From Irineochytrium annulatum (Eukaryota > Chytridiomycota > Chytridiomycetes > Chytridiales > Chytridiaceae), in contig JADGJL010000003.1 of NCBI GenBank assembly GCA_027600665.1, positions 124,001-188,000 of the forward strand: a DNA stretch of 64,000 nucleotides. Direction: 5' to 3'. Made by a program: the position numbers and the translations under genes. This document shows, one piece after another, positions 43,894 through 52,906 of this stretch. The notes under the pieces were generated by a model. It did not search any database and was not told the origin of the DNA. It saw only the letters and a list, made by a program, of their open reading frames with translations. Every line of letters starts with the position of its first letter. Position 1 is the first letter of the stretch.

Positions 43894-45909
43894 ATGCAAG
43901 CGATACATCAACCTCTACACAGACAGAAACCAACAGAACAACGCTCGTCCCAAACACCTGGCCCCAATCGCGGCAAAAAGCCTGATTTTCGAGCCATGGT
44001 ACAGAATAAAGAGATGCAATCTGCATTGGGCAGCGGGCTTTTAATGCTGATTGCCTGGGGAACTGCACCGTATTTTGGTACCTTATCCATCATGCTCTAC
44101 ATTGTGGCGTATGCCGTGGGGGGGTGGACCAAAGCGAAGGAAGGCATCGAGACACTGGTCAAGGACCGTGATCTAGATGTAAATCTGCTGATGATTGCCG
44201 CATCTCTTGGGGCAGCAGCTATCGGTTACTGGAATGAAGGCGCGATGCTGATCTTTATTTTTGCACTCAGTGGTGCGTTGGAAAGTTATGCGACAGAGCG
44301 CAGTCATAAGGATATCTCATCGTTGCTCGCGCTGAAGCCGGAGACAGCACTGCGTATTGAGGATGGACAGATGAACCTTGTGGCTATTGATGATCTCCAG
44401 CCAGGTGATCTGCTGTTGGTGAAACCGGGAGAACTCATACCAGCAGATGGGGTCGTGTACCGGGGGAGTTCTTTTATCAATCAATCGTCCATCACCGGAG
44501 AATCCCTACCTGTGGACAAAGTTGCGGGGGATGAGGTCTATGCAGGTACGGTAAACGGGGAGGGCGCCTTATACGTGGAGGTCACCAAATCGGCTGAAGG
44601 GTCACTGTTCGGAAAAATCATTAAAATGGTGGAAGAAGCGCAGGCAGAAGTGCCGGATTCCCAGCGTTTTATGGAGCGGTTTGAAGGGATATACGCACGC
44701 ATTGTTGTAGGGGTGACTTTACTTGTGATTGCAGGAACTCCACTGCTGCTTGGCTGGACATGGAACGAGGCATTTTATAAAGCGATGGTATTTCTGGTTG
44801 TTGCATCACCTTGTGCATTGGTGTCTTCGATCATGCCTGTCATGTTGTCCGCGATGTCCAGCAGTGCGCGCCGTGGCATTCTCTTCAAGGGTGGTGCCCA
44901 TATGGAGAATATGGCACGCACGCAGGTCGTTGCTTTTGACAAAACAGGTACATTGACCATGGGCACCCCGCAAGTTACAGATATTATTACAGCTGAAAAT
45001 ATAGATCGCGCCCAGCTGTTAGCTGCGGTAGCAGCGATTGAGAACATCTCCATGCACCCCTTGGCTCGTGCGATCGTAGATCAGGCGAACAAGGAGAACC
45101 TTACACTTCAGGAAGCGGAGCATGTACAGGCGCTAACAGGCTGGGGTATCGAAGGAACGGTAAACGATGTGCTCTGGCGTATTGGCAAAACAAATGGATT
45201 GGAATCGATGGAGTCAGAGAAGATGAAGGATGATAACGTTGATGGTTCAGATAAACAAGGTGTTAACCGTGTGAAGGTATCTACAGCGTGGAACGAAGTA
45301 CGCTCCCGTCTTGAGGGGGAGGGAAAAACGGTATCCGTTGTTATCGCTGATGGTGAAATGGCTGGGCTGATCGCCATGCGGGATACGGTACGCCCTCAGG
45401 CAGCAGCTGCAGTGAGAAGGCTTGAAGCGATGGGGGTTAAAGTTGCGATGTTAACAGGCGATCGAGCGAGATCGGCCTCTGTAATTGCCCGTGAAACGGG
45501 AGTAAGTATGGTTTATGCAGACTTGCTGCCGGAAGATAAAGTGAAGCAGGTCCAAGCGCTCCGCAACCAATATGGTCCTGTGCTGATGGTAGGGGATGGG
45601 GTTAATGATGCACCTGCACTTGCAGCAGCCACTGTGGGTATGGGAATGGGATTGTCGGGTAGCGGAACTGCACTGGAGGTAGCGGATGCAGTGCTGATGA
45701 ACGACAATATCGAAGAGATCGCTTGGGTGATTGGGCAGGCACGCCGAGCACAGCGTACGGTGAAGCAAAATATGTGTTTTGCCATCACCGTTATTCTGGC
45801 CTTAATTGCAGGTAACTTCCTCCAAGACGTCGCATTGCCTCTCGGTGTGGTAGGTCATGAAGGCAGTACAATTCTGGTTATCCTGAATGGACTTAGGCTG
45901 CTACGTTAA
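43894..45909 (+). CDS. P1B-4 type heavy metal-exporting ATPase (PfeT/ZosA-like)
   Basis: 671 residues. Start ATG 43894 chosen over GTG 43885 for spacing from AAAGGA. Membrane metal motif SPC (VASPCALVSS) and HEGST in the last helix define the P1B-4 group; no N-terminal metal-binding domain. ATPase hallmarks TGES (actuator), DKTGTLT (phosphorylated Asp) and GDGVNDAPAL. Known relatives export Fe2+ (PfeT), Co2+ or Zn2+. The Fur-like box upstream favours iron (inference). An inserted charged stretch (about residues 440-465) lies in the nucleotide-binding domain. Confidence 0.9.
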   Translation: MQAIHQPLHRQKPTEQRSSQTPGPNRGKKPDFRAMVQNKEMQSALGSGLLMLIAWGTAPYFGTLSIMLYIVAYAVGGWTKAKEGIETLVKDRDLDVNLLMIAASLGAAAIGYWNEGAMLIFIFALSGALESYATERSHKDISSLLALKPETALRIEDGQMNLVAIDDLQPGDLLLVKPGELIPADGVVYRGSSFINQSSITGESLPVDKVAGDEVYAGTVNGEGALYVEVTKSAEGSLFGKIIKMVEEAQAEVPDSQRFMERFEGIYARIVVGVTLLVIAGTPLLLGWTWNEAFYKAMVFLVVASPCALVSSIMPVMLSAMSSSARRGILFKGGAHMENMARTQVVAFDKTGTLTMGTPQVTDIITAENIDRAQLLAAVAAIENISMHPLARAIVDQANKENLTLQEAEHVQALTGWGIEGTVNDVLWRIGKTNGLESMESEKMKDDNVDGSDKQGVNRVKVSTAWNEVRSRLEGEGKTVSVVIADGEMAGLIAMRDTVRPQAAAAVRRLEAMGVKVAMLTGDRARSASVIARETGVSMVYADLLPEDKVKQVQALRNQYGPVLMVGDGVNDAPALAAATVGMGMGLSGSGTALEVADAVLMNDNIEEIAWVIGQARRAQRTVKQNMCFAITVILALIAGNFLQDVALPLGVVGHEGSTILVILNGLRLLR

Positions 45910-46051
45910 TCGGATTTGGAGATGAAAATGATTCATTGGTTTTGCTGGTTGTATACGACTGGTTGAACGGCTCACGTTTGAACCTTGGGTCAACGGGTAA
46001 TGATTCGAAGAGAAAGTTGCAATCATTCGAGGACAAAGGGAGCTGTGAAAT

Positions 46052-46861
46052 ATGGGACGTTATGTACAAGTGGAACCTAATGTAAAAGTATATGTTGAAG
46101 ATATCGGTGAAGGCACTCCGGTTGTCTTTTTGCACGGCTGGCCTGTTAATTATAAAATGTTTGAATATCAATTGAACGTACTTCCGAACCATGGCATTCG
46201 TGCCATTGCGATAGATTTTAGAGGATACGGCTTATCAGATAAGCCTTCCACCGGATATGATTATGATCGGATGGCAGACGATGTTCGTGCTGTTATCGAT
46301 GATTTGGAGCTGAAAGACGCGGTACTCGCAGGGTTCTCCATGGGTGGAGCGATTGCAGTACATTACATGGCCAGACATAAGGGACATGGTGTCTCCAAGC
46401 TGGCCTTGTTATCTGCGGCAGCTCCTGTGTTCACACAGCGCGAAGGTTATCCGTATGGATTGACTCCAGAGCAGCTGAACGAGCAGATCATTGAGCCGAT
46501 TTTTGTAGATCGTCCGAAGTTGCTGGAGACATTTGGCGGCATGTTCTTCGCGAAAGAACACAGCCAGCCATTCATGGATTGGTTCCACGCGCTTGGTATG
46601 GAGGCTTCATCTTATGGTACCATTCGCAGTGCAATTGCCCTGCGGGATGAGGATCTACGAGGTGACCTGAGTTCCATTCAGGTGCCGACGGCCATTTTGC
46701 ACGGGAAAAAGGATGAGATCTGTCCGTTCGAATTCGCAGAGCAGATGCATAAAGGCATCGCTTCGTCTCAATTGATTGCTTTTGAAGAGAGTGGTCATGG
46801 TGCTTTCTATGATGAATTGGAAAAATTCAATTCGGAATTGATTCGTTTCATTCAATCCTGA
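46052..46861 (+). CDS. Alpha/beta hydrolase
   Basis: 269 residues. Oxyanion HGWP (residues 29-32), nucleophile elbow GFSMGG, Asp in LHGKKDEICPF and His in ESGHGAFYDE complete the triad. Resembles the non-haem chloroperoxidase/esterase group. Cytosolic. RBS AAAGGGAG. Substrate unknown; a terminator follows, and no terminator is visible between it and the ATPase gene, so read-through is possible. Confidence 0.88.
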   Translation: MGRYVQVEPNVKVYVEDIGEGTPVVFLHGWPVNYKMFEYQLNVLPNHGIRAIAIDFRGYGLSDKPSTGYDYDRMADDVRAVIDDLELKDAVLAGFSMGGAIAVHYMARHKGHGVSKLALLSAAAPVFTQREGYPYGLTPEQLNEQIIEPIFVDRPKLLETFGGMFFAKEHSQPFMDWFHALGMEASSYGTIRSAIALRDEDLRGDLSSIQVPTAILHGKKDEICPFEFAEQMHKGIASSQLIAFEESGHGAFYDELEKFNSELIRFIQS

Positions 46862-46930
46862 TCAGAAGAGGGCATCATGCTCCTTACAACCTATCCCATT
46901 AATTTCATGGAATCTTCATTTGTGGCTAAA

Positions 46931-46980
46931 AAAAGAACCCGGTCGACAGCTTTAGGCGCTGTTCGCTCGGGTTCTTTTTT
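46931..46980 (+). terminator. Terminator after the hydrolase gene
   Basis: AAAGAACCCG pairs with CGGGTTCTTT around a large partly paired loop (GACAGC/GCTGTT) and is followed by T6. The A-rich left arm makes it usable from the opposite strand too. Confidence 0.88.
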
Positions 46981-47038
46981 CTGTACTGTAAGAGTCTTAA
47001 ACAAGGTTTAACGTGCACAGTAAGTATACATTCTTCAA

Positions 47039-47770
47039 TTAAAACAGTTCGGTCAGACCGATCATCGTGATGAGTCCGAGTAAAAACGAGATAGTTGCCA
47101 CTCGTGCATTGCCGTCGCCGTGACTTTCGGGAATGAGCTCTTTATACACAATGAACATCATTGCACCGGCTGCAAATGCCAGACCATAAGGGACAAGGCC
47201 GGATACGAGACTGCTTAATGTGTAACCAATCATCGCTGTAATAATCTCTACTGCTCCGGTGAGGGTGGCAATGCCCAGTGCTTTGAAGCGGCCAATATTC
47301 TGGTTCACTAGAAAGAGGGCGACCAGGAATCCCTCCGGCGCATTCTGCAATCCGATGGAGAAGGCAATAAGATTGCCCAGGTTCTCATCCGAGCTTGCGT
47401 AGCTGACACCAACCGATAACCCCTCTGGCAGATTATGCATGGTAATCGCTGCAATAATCATGAAGGCTTTGGCTTCAATTTTGAAAGGCATTTTCTCGGG
47501 ATTCTCCAGATCGACGTGTGGAATCTTCATCTCGAGCACCAGTAGCACCAGGCTACCAAGCATAATACCAAATGCGAGTACAAAGAGATTCGATTGGCCG
47601 AGCGCTTCCGGAATGAGATTATAAACCGAGGCTGAGGTCATAATACCTGCAGCGTATGCCAGCAAGATATCACGCAGACGGTGCGATATTTTGCGCATAA
47701 ATAGAATCGGTACGGCCCCTAGGCCGGTAGACATGGCTGATATAATACTGCCAATGAGTGCATCGTTCAT
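47039..47770 (-). CDS. ZIP family metal transporter
   Basis: 243 residues, seven to eight membrane helices. The binuclear metal site is visible in HNLPEGLSVGVSYAS and GLQNAPEGFLVALFL. Family role: uptake of Zn2+, Fe2+ or Mn2+ down the gradient. Start at 47770 follows AGGAGGG on this strand; the longer frame to 47827 would overlap the trxB promoter. Divergent from trxB; a PerR-like box lies between them. Confidence 0.88.
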   Translation of the reverse strand: MNDALIGSIISAMSTGLGAVPILFMRKISHRLRDILLAYAAGIMTSASVYNLIPEALGQSNLFVLAFGIMLGSLVLLVLEMKIPHVDLENPEKMPFKIEAKAFMIIAAITMHNLPEGLSVGVSYASSDENLGNLIAFSIGLQNAPEGFLVALFLVNQNIGRFKALGIATLTGAVEIITAMIGYTLSSLVSGLVPYGLAFAAGAMMFIVYKELIPESHGDGNARVATISFLLGLITMIGLTELF

Positions 47771-47820
47771 GCTTCCATTTTCCCTCCTGATGAAGACTTC
47801 TTCATAATCGCTGCCGAGCA

Positions 47821-47874
47821 TTGACACCGTACATAAAAGAGATCATAATGAACAACAGATTAGAATGATTATAA
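47821..47874 (+). promoter_or_regulatory. trxB promoter with PerR-like box
   Basis: TTGACA (47821-47826), 17 bases, CATAAT (47844-47849). TTAGAATGATTATAA (47860-47874) matches the PerR consensus TTATAATNATTATAA with one mismatch and lies at the expected transcription start, a typical repressor position. Confidence 0.7.
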
Positions 47875-48026
47875 ATTAGAATTCCGTTTCTGCATAGGAT
47901 TATTGTCATTACGCAGGCAGGTCTTGTGGACATGATCTAGGCTTTTCGTTCTAGTGTATGCAAAAGCAACAGCTTTTGATGCCGGAGGGACTAACCTTTT
48001 TGCAGAACCCGGGGGAGGAACTATAC

Positions 48027-48968
48027 ATGTATAAATCAATTATTATTGGAACAGGCCCTGCAGGGCTGACAGCAGCAATCTATCTGGCACGTGCCAACTT
48101 GAATCCACTCGTTATTGAAGGACCACAACCTGGTGGCCAACTGACAACAACGACGGAAGTGGAGAACTTCCCAGGTTTCCCTGATGGCATCATGGGTCCT
48201 GAACTGATGGACAACATGCGTAAACAAGCAGAACGTTTCGGTGCTGAATTTCGCACTGGCTGGGTGAACAACATCGACATGAGCGAGCGTCCATTCAAGA
48301 TTCAAGTTGAAGGTATGGGGGAACTCGTATCCGAAACATTGATCCTGTCTACAGGCGCATCTGCTAAATACCTGGGTATCCCAGGTGAAGAAACGAATGT
48401 AGGGCGCGGTGTCAGCACATGTGCAACATGTGATGGATTCTTCTTCCGTAACAAAGAGATCATCGTGATCGGCGGTGGTGACTCTGCCCTTGAGGAAGCA
48501 AGCTTCCTGTCCCGTTTCGGTTCCAAAGTAACGCTGGTACACCGTCGTGAAGAACTGCGTGGCTCCAAAATCATGCAGGATCGTGCACGTAGCAACGAAA
48601 AAGTAGAAATGGCTTTGAATCGTACACCACTTGAAGTCCTTGCTGGTGACAACGGCGTAACAGGTCTTAAAGTATTGAACAACGAAACAGGTGTAGAAGA
48701 AGTGATTCCGGCAAGCGGCGTATTCGTAGCTATCGGTCACACACCAAATACCGGATTCCTTGGCGGACAGATCACTACGGACGAACATGGATATATCCTG
48801 ACTACACCAGGTACATCCGAGACAAACATCCCAGGCGTATTCGCATGTGGTGACGTGCAGGATACACGTTACAAACAAGCAATCACAGCTGCAGGTAGCG
48901 GATGTATGGCTGCTATGGACACCGAGAAATACATTGAAAGCTTGGAGCACAGCGCAGTTGTTCTGTAA
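48027..48968 (+). CDS. trxB: Thioredoxin reductase
   Basis: 313 residues. FAD motif GTGPAGLTAAIYLARA at the N-terminus, redox-active CATC in STCATCDGFFF, NADPH motif GGGDSALEEA and the C-terminal GVFACGDVQD. Transfers electrons from NADPH to thioredoxin. Start 48027 follows GGGGGAGGA; the longer frame from 47958 has none. Followed 70 bases later by a glutaredoxin-like gene, a plausible partner. Confidence 0.95.
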   Translation: MYKSIIIGTGPAGLTAAIYLARANLNPLVIEGPQPGGQLTTTTEVENFPGFPDGIMGPELMDNMRKQAERFGAEFRTGWVNNIDMSERPFKIQVEGMGELVSETLILSTGASAKYLGIPGEETNVGRGVSTCATCDGFFFRNKEIIVIGGGDSALEEASFLSRFGSKVTLVHRREELRGSKIMQDRARSNEKVEMALNRTPLEVLAGDNGVTGLKVLNNETGVEEVIPASGVFVAIGHTPNTGFLGGQITTDEHGYILTTPGTSETNIPGVFACGDVQDTRYKQAITAAGSGCMAAMDTEKYIESLEHSAVVL

Positions 48969-49038
48969 TAGAATGAGCTGATTCCACTGATTTCAACCAA
49001 ACGATAGAATAATATAAACCATATGAGGTGAATTAAAC

Positions 49039-49269
49039 ATGGAAAACGTAATTGTATATACATCAACGAACTGCCCGAACTGCAAATCCGTAAAAACATT
49101 CCTGGCTGACAAAGGGATCTCTTATGAAGAGCGCAACATCGAAACTAGCGATGAATTTGCACAACAAGTGTGGGACATGGGTGTACGTGCCGTGCCATTG
49201 ACTGTCATTGGTGAACACCGCATTCTGGGTATGAACAAAACTCAATTTGCCAAAGTATTGGACGCTTAA
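49039..49269 (+). CDS. Glutaredoxin-like (NrdH-type) protein
   Basis: 76 residues, thioredoxin fold. Active site CPNC (residues 14-17), cis-proline in RAVPLTVIGE and a C-terminal GMNKTQF helix. Resembles NrdH-redoxins, which are reduced by thioredoxin reductase rather than glutathione; placement right behind trxB supports this (inference). RBS GAGGTG. Terminator follows. Confidence 0.88.
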   Translation: MENVIVYTSTNCPNCKSVKTFLADKGISYEERNIETSDEFAQQVWDMGVRAVPLTVIGEHRILGMNKTQFAKVLDA

Positions 49270-49358
49270 ATTACGCTGATCATCTGGAACATGATGTGTT
49301 GAAGAACGTTTCAATTCATATGCAATTCCGGTTTTCGCGAGCCGTTAGGATATAGAAA

Positions 49359-49388
49359 GAACCGTACCCCGTAGGGTACGGTTTTTTG
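49359..49388 (+). terminator. Terminator after the glutaredoxin-like gene
   Basis: ACCGTACCC and GGGTACGGT with a CCGTA-type loop, then T6. Confidence 0.93.
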
Positions 49389-49408
49389 TGCATAAGGCAG
49401 CATATAAT

Positions 49409-49606
49409 TTAGAAAAAAATACTCATGAAAGTCTGAAACACAACATATACCAGCACTCCTGACAGCATGTACATGAAACCAGCCTTCTTTTTGCTCTGGA
49501 ACAATCGGAGTATGCCAAGGCTGAACAGGGGCGCAAGCACAATCAGGAACAGGAGGACGGTGACAAATACTGGCGCCGAGATATCTGAAGTATCCACGTA
49601 GGTCAC
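49409..49606 (-). CDS. Small two-helix membrane protein of unknown function
   Basis: 65 residues if it starts at the GTG at 49606 (GGAG 11 bases upstream on this strand); a GTG at 49618 is an alternative. Two hydrophobic helices joined by a basic loop (RLFQSKKKAGF). A promoter on the same strand (TTTTTG-17-TATAAT) supports expression. Not recognised. Confidence 0.5.
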   Translation of the reverse strand: MTYVDTSDISAPVFVTVLLFLIVLAPLFSLGILRLFQSKKKAGFMYMLSGVLVYVVFQTFMSIFF

Positions 49607-49683
49607 GCTTCTTTTCACTCCGTTTCATTATCGGAATTAACACAGCTATATCGACACAGCCATGACAAAAATCACATAACCCC

Positions 49684-49712
49684 ATTATACATCTGGATTT
49701 CTTTAACAAAAA
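49684..49712 (-). promoter_or_regulatory. Promoter of the small - strand membrane protein gene
   Basis: On the - strand TTTTTG (49707-49712), 17 bases, TATAAT (49684-49689). Confidence 0.5.
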
Positions 49713-49753
49713 GGGAGGAAATGGGGCGAAATGATGTCAATTTTCAGCTGTTA

Positions 49754-50920
49754 TTAGACGGAAACTCTTATTTTACCTAAAAATTGGGATATTGCAGAGT
49801 AAGCGGCACCAACACGGGTGGAACGGCTGCCCAGAGCTGCCCATTCAATCTGCAAACTGCGACGGTGATAAGGTAATGTACGTTCCTCCACAACCTGTTT
49901 TAACGCGGTTTCTATCCAGGGACCTGCTTCAGAGAGCGGGCCACCAATGATAATACGTTCCGGGTTGAAACTGTTGACAATATTGGTGATGCCAATACCC
50001 AGTTTGCGTCCAATCGTGTCGTATAATTCCTGCACATTCTTATGGCCTTGCTCCGCATAATGTATCAGCTCACGTGTGGTATGAGCAGGTAATTTCAGCT
50101 GATGATCCGGGTGTTCATAGGCTTTTTCCGATGCGTATAACTCCCAACAACCACGATTTCCACAGGAACAAGGCAGACCTTCCGCTTCAATGGACATGTG
50201 GCCTGTTTCCCCTGCGTAACCCCACGCGCCTTTGTATAATTCACCATCTACCATGATGCCTGAACCAATCCCCATGCCTGCACTGATATAGATCATGTGA
50301 CGGACACCGATGCCTGCACCAAAATTCAACTCTCCATGAGCGCCAGCATTGGCTTCATTATCGATGGTGACAGGCAGTTCAAATTCTTCTTCAAGCATGG
50401 AGCGCAGCGCTACCTTCTCCCACCCCAAGTTGGGTGCAAACAGGACTGTTCCTGCCTCATCGACCATGCCGGGTACTCCGATACCGATGCCTATGACACC
50501 GTGAGGGGAAGCAGGAGCTGCTTCAATGAGCTGTTTTGCTGCCAATTTTAATTGCTCCAATACAGAGGACACGTCATGATGCTCCAATGTCACTGCGTAC
50601 TCTGTAATGATGTGTCCTTCCAGATCTGTAAGTACGCCTTTTAAATGGGTCACACTGAGTTCCAGGCCGACTGCATAGCCGGATGTCCCCCGAAACAGCA
50701 ACATGAGTGGTTTGCGTCCGCCACTGGATTCCCCAGGGCCAATCTCCTGCACCAGATCATCACTAATCAGATCAGCAACCAGGTTGGATACCGTTGCTTT
50801 GTTCAGCCCCGTAACCTCGGACACTCGCGCGCGAGAAAGAGGGGCATGGCGCCGGATCGTATCCAGAACGATCGACTTGTTTATTTTTTTGACCAGCATC
50901 TGGTCTCCGGTAATTTTCAT
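49754..50920 (-). CDS. xylR: ROK family xylose operon repressor
   Basis: 388 residues. N-terminal winged helix-turn-helix (about residues 12-65: SRARVSEVTGLNKATVSNLV) and a ROK sugar-binding domain with GIGVPGMVDEAG and the zinc motif CSCGNRGCWE. Represses xylose genes until xylose binds. RBS AGGAGTG on the - strand. Transcribed away from xylA, with a perfect inverted-repeat operator between the two genes. Confidence 0.94.
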   Translation of the reverse strand: MKITGDQMLVKKINKSIVLDTIRRHAPLSRARVSEVTGLNKATVSNLVADLISDDLVQEIGPGESSGGRKPLMLLFRGTSGYAVGLELSVTHLKGVLTDLEGHIITEYAVTLEHHDVSSVLEQLKLAAKQLIEAAPASPHGVIGIGIGVPGMVDEAGTVLFAPNLGWEKVALRSMLEEEFELPVTIDNEANAGAHGELNFGAGIGVRHMIYISAGMGIGSGIMVDGELYKGAWGYAGETGHMSIEAEGLPCSCGNRGCWELYASEKAYEHPDHQLKLPAHTTRELIHYAEQGHKNVQELYDTIGRKLGIGITNIVNSFNPERIIIGGPLSEAGPWIETALKQVVEERTLPYHRRSLQIEWAALGSRSTRVGAAYSAISQFLGKIRVSV

Positions 50921-51025
50921 ATCGTTAAGGCACTCCTATTCTTCTGATCAAAGGGTTCTGACCCACATCCGAAACAAGTTATTCGACTATTATAGCGTAA
51001 ACAAGCGCGTAAAAAACAATTTTAT

Positions 51026-51056
51026 TTTACTTTGTTTAACCAATAGACAAAGTAAA
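51026..51056. promoter_or_regulatory. XylR operator
   Basis: TTTACTTTGT (51026-51035) and ACAAAGTAAA (51047-51056) are perfect 10-bp inverted repeats, 11 bases apart, over the xylA -35 box. Confidence 0.85.
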
Positions 51057-51091
51057 TTCGATGTGTTAGGATAACGGTGTAAACGATTTCT
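51044..51091 (+). promoter_or_regulatory. xylA promoter with cre-like site
   Basis: TAGACA (51044-51049), 17 bases, TAGGAT (51067-51072). TGTAAACGATTTCT (51078-51091) matches the CcpA consensus at all but the last base and lies just after the start point, so catabolite repression is expected. Confidence 0.72.
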
Positions 51092-51118
51092 TAAAACTAT
51101 TGAGGAGGCATTTTACAC

Positions 51119-52435
51119 ATGGCCTATTTTGAATCCGTTAATAAAATTTCATTCGAAGGTAAAGATTCCAAGAATCCTTTTGCTTTTAAACATTATAATC
51201 CAGAAGAAGTGGTAGCCGGCAAATCGATGGAAGAACATTTCCGTTTCGGTATGGCTTATTGGCATACATTAACTGCAGGCGGAAGTGACCCGTTTGGTGC
51301 AGAGACAGCTGTTCGTTCGTGGGATAAATACTCGGGTCTGGACCTCGCGAAAGTACGTGTGGAAGCGGCATTTGAATTTTTGGAAAAAATGAATCTCCCG
51401 TTCTTCTGTTTCCACGATGTGGACATTGCACCAGAAGGCAACAACCTGCGCGAGTTCTACAGCAACATTGATACAATCGTTGATCTGATTGAAGATCATA
51501 TGAAATCCAGCGGCAAAAAACTGCTCTGGAACACGGCGAACATGTTCTCGAACCCACGCTTCATGTTTGGTGCAGCTTCGACTTGTAACGCAGACGTGTA
51601 TGCTCATGCTGCGGCACAGATCAAGAAAGGTCTGGAAGTGGGTAAACGTCTGGGCGCTGAAAACTATGTATTCTGGGGCGGACGTGAAGGTTACGACACA
51701 TTGCTGAACACAGACATGCAACTGGAGCAAGACAACATTGCTCGCATGTTCCACATGGCTGTAGACTACGCGAAGGAAATTGGTTTTGACGCACAATTCC
51801 TGATCGAGCCTAAACCGAAAGAGCCAACGAAACACCAATATGACTATGATGCAGCAACTTCCATTGCTTTCTTGCAAAAATACGGTTTGGACAAACACTT
51901 CAAACTCAACCTGGAAGCGAACCATGCTACGCTGGCTGGTCACACATTTGATCACGAAATCCGCGTTGCTCGTACCAACGGTATGCTCGGTTCCCTTGAT
52001 GCGAACCAAGGCGATATGCTGATCGGTTGGGATACAGATGAGTTCCCAGTTGATATGTACGATGCGACTTTGACAATGTATGAAGTATTGAAAAACGGTG
52101 GTATTGGCCGCGGCGGTGTGAACTTTGACGCGAAAGTACGTCGTGGTTCCTTCGAAGCAGACGATCTGTTCCTGGCACACATCGCAGGTATGGATACGTA
52201 TGCCAAAGGTCTGAAAGTAGCTGCAAAACTGATCGAAGATCGTGTATTCGATGACTTCATCGAAAAACGTTACAGCAGCTTCAGCGAAGGCATTGGTGCA
52301 GATGTGGTTGCAGGTAAAGCAACACTTGCTTCCCTTGCTGAGTATGCACTCAACAATGAAAACCCACGCAAAAACCAATCCGGACGTCAGGAATTGCTGA
52401 GAGCACAACTGAACCAGTACATTCTGGCTGATTAA
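51119..52435 (+). CDS. xylA: Xylose isomerase
   Basis: 438 residues, class II length. Interconverts D-xylose and D-xylulose. Seen: catalytic histidine in [20 protein letters not shown], metal-binding [33 protein letters not shown] and [29 protein letters not shown]. Codon use is strongly biased, which gives a 379-codon open antisense frame without meaning. A terminator separates it from xylB. Confidence 0.96.
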   Translation: MAYFESVNKISFEGKDSKNPFAFKHYNPEEVVAGKSMEEHFRFGMAYWHTLTAGGSDPFGAETAVRSWDKYSGLDLAKVRVEAAFEFLEKMNLPFFCFHDVDIAPEGNNLREFYSNIDTIVDLIEDHMKSSGKKLLWNTANMFSNPRFMFGAASTCNADVYAHAAAQIKKGLEVGKRLGAENYVFWGGREGYDTLLNTDMQLEQDNIARMFHMAVDYAKEIGFDAQFLIEPKPKEPTKHQYDYDAATSIAFLQKYGLDKHFKLNLEANHATLAGHTFDHEIRVARTNGMLGSLDANQGDMLIGWDTDEFPVDMYDATLTMYEVLKNGGIGRGGVNFDAKVRRGSFEADDLFLAHIAGMDTYAKGLKVAAKLIEDRVFDDFIEKRYSSFSEGIGADVVAGKATLASLAEYALNNENPRKNQSGRQELLRAQLNQYILAD

Positions 52436-52571
52436 TAGTGGATTAGGCAGGGTTGGTCACGTCGACCACCGATGGTTATTCAACTCATATGTGTTGAACA
52501 TCAGTGTCCAAACTAGCCTATGCACAAGATTAGCTTGTACCATGGAACGCCTGAACAAGCATGACATTCGG

Positions 52572-52614
52572 ACCGTCCCCGACTTTCCCTTGGGAAGACG
52601 GGGGCGGTTTTTTG
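52572..52614 (+). terminator. Terminator after xylA
   Basis: CCGTCCCCG-CTTTCCC pairs with GGGAAG-CGGGGGCGG, followed by T6. Confidence 0.92.
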
Positions 52615-52624
52615 GTTAAACAAA
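52612..52624. promoter_or_regulatory. Possible second XylR half-site before xylB
   Basis: TTGGTTAAACAAA is the exact reverse complement of 51031-51043 within the xylA operator. It lies right after the xylA terminator. The mirror half is not obvious. Confidence 0.4.
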
Positions 52625-52647
52625 CAATGAGGTTTTTAAATTGCTGA

Positions 52648-52875
52648 TATAAATGTTCTTCTAAGATGGTACATGCAAAACGAAGTGAGCAGAAAGGACC
52701 CGAGGAAGCAAAGCGTGCGCTAAGAGCTTTCTGAAAGAAAGCTGGCTTCGGAAGCATAGGCTTATCCCCGGATTTCTCCCTTGCTAAAGGGGTTAAAGGA
52801 AATCTGGGGGTAACGGCGATCCGAGGGTTTTCTGATCACGGAGTGGCCACATGAGCATCAAGGGTTTCATTTATA
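52648..52875 (+). repeat. Structured intergenic repeat, copy 3 (with extra arm)
   Basis: Ends TATAAATG and CATTTATA pair, CATG arms pair within, CAGAAA pairs with TTTCTG and ACCC with GGGT. The inner hairpin TTATCCCCGGATTT / AAATCTGGGGGTAA closes. Between the AGCGTGCGC core and the inner hairpin an extra stem (AGCTTTC/GAAAGCT, plus GCTTC/GAAGC) is inserted. Ends 31 bases before xylB. Confidence 0.82.
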
Positions 52876-52906
52876 CAATCCTGTTACAAACGAGAGGAGT
52901 TAACCT

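Noticed and set aside
48036..48950. 304-codon open frame antisense to trxB
   Set aside because: Shadow of a conserved gene with biased codon use; no ribosome site or recognisable domain.
51269..52408. 379-codon open frame antisense to xylA
   Set aside because: It mirrors the strongly biased codons of xylA, has no ribosome site and its product is Cys/Phe/His-rich without family features.
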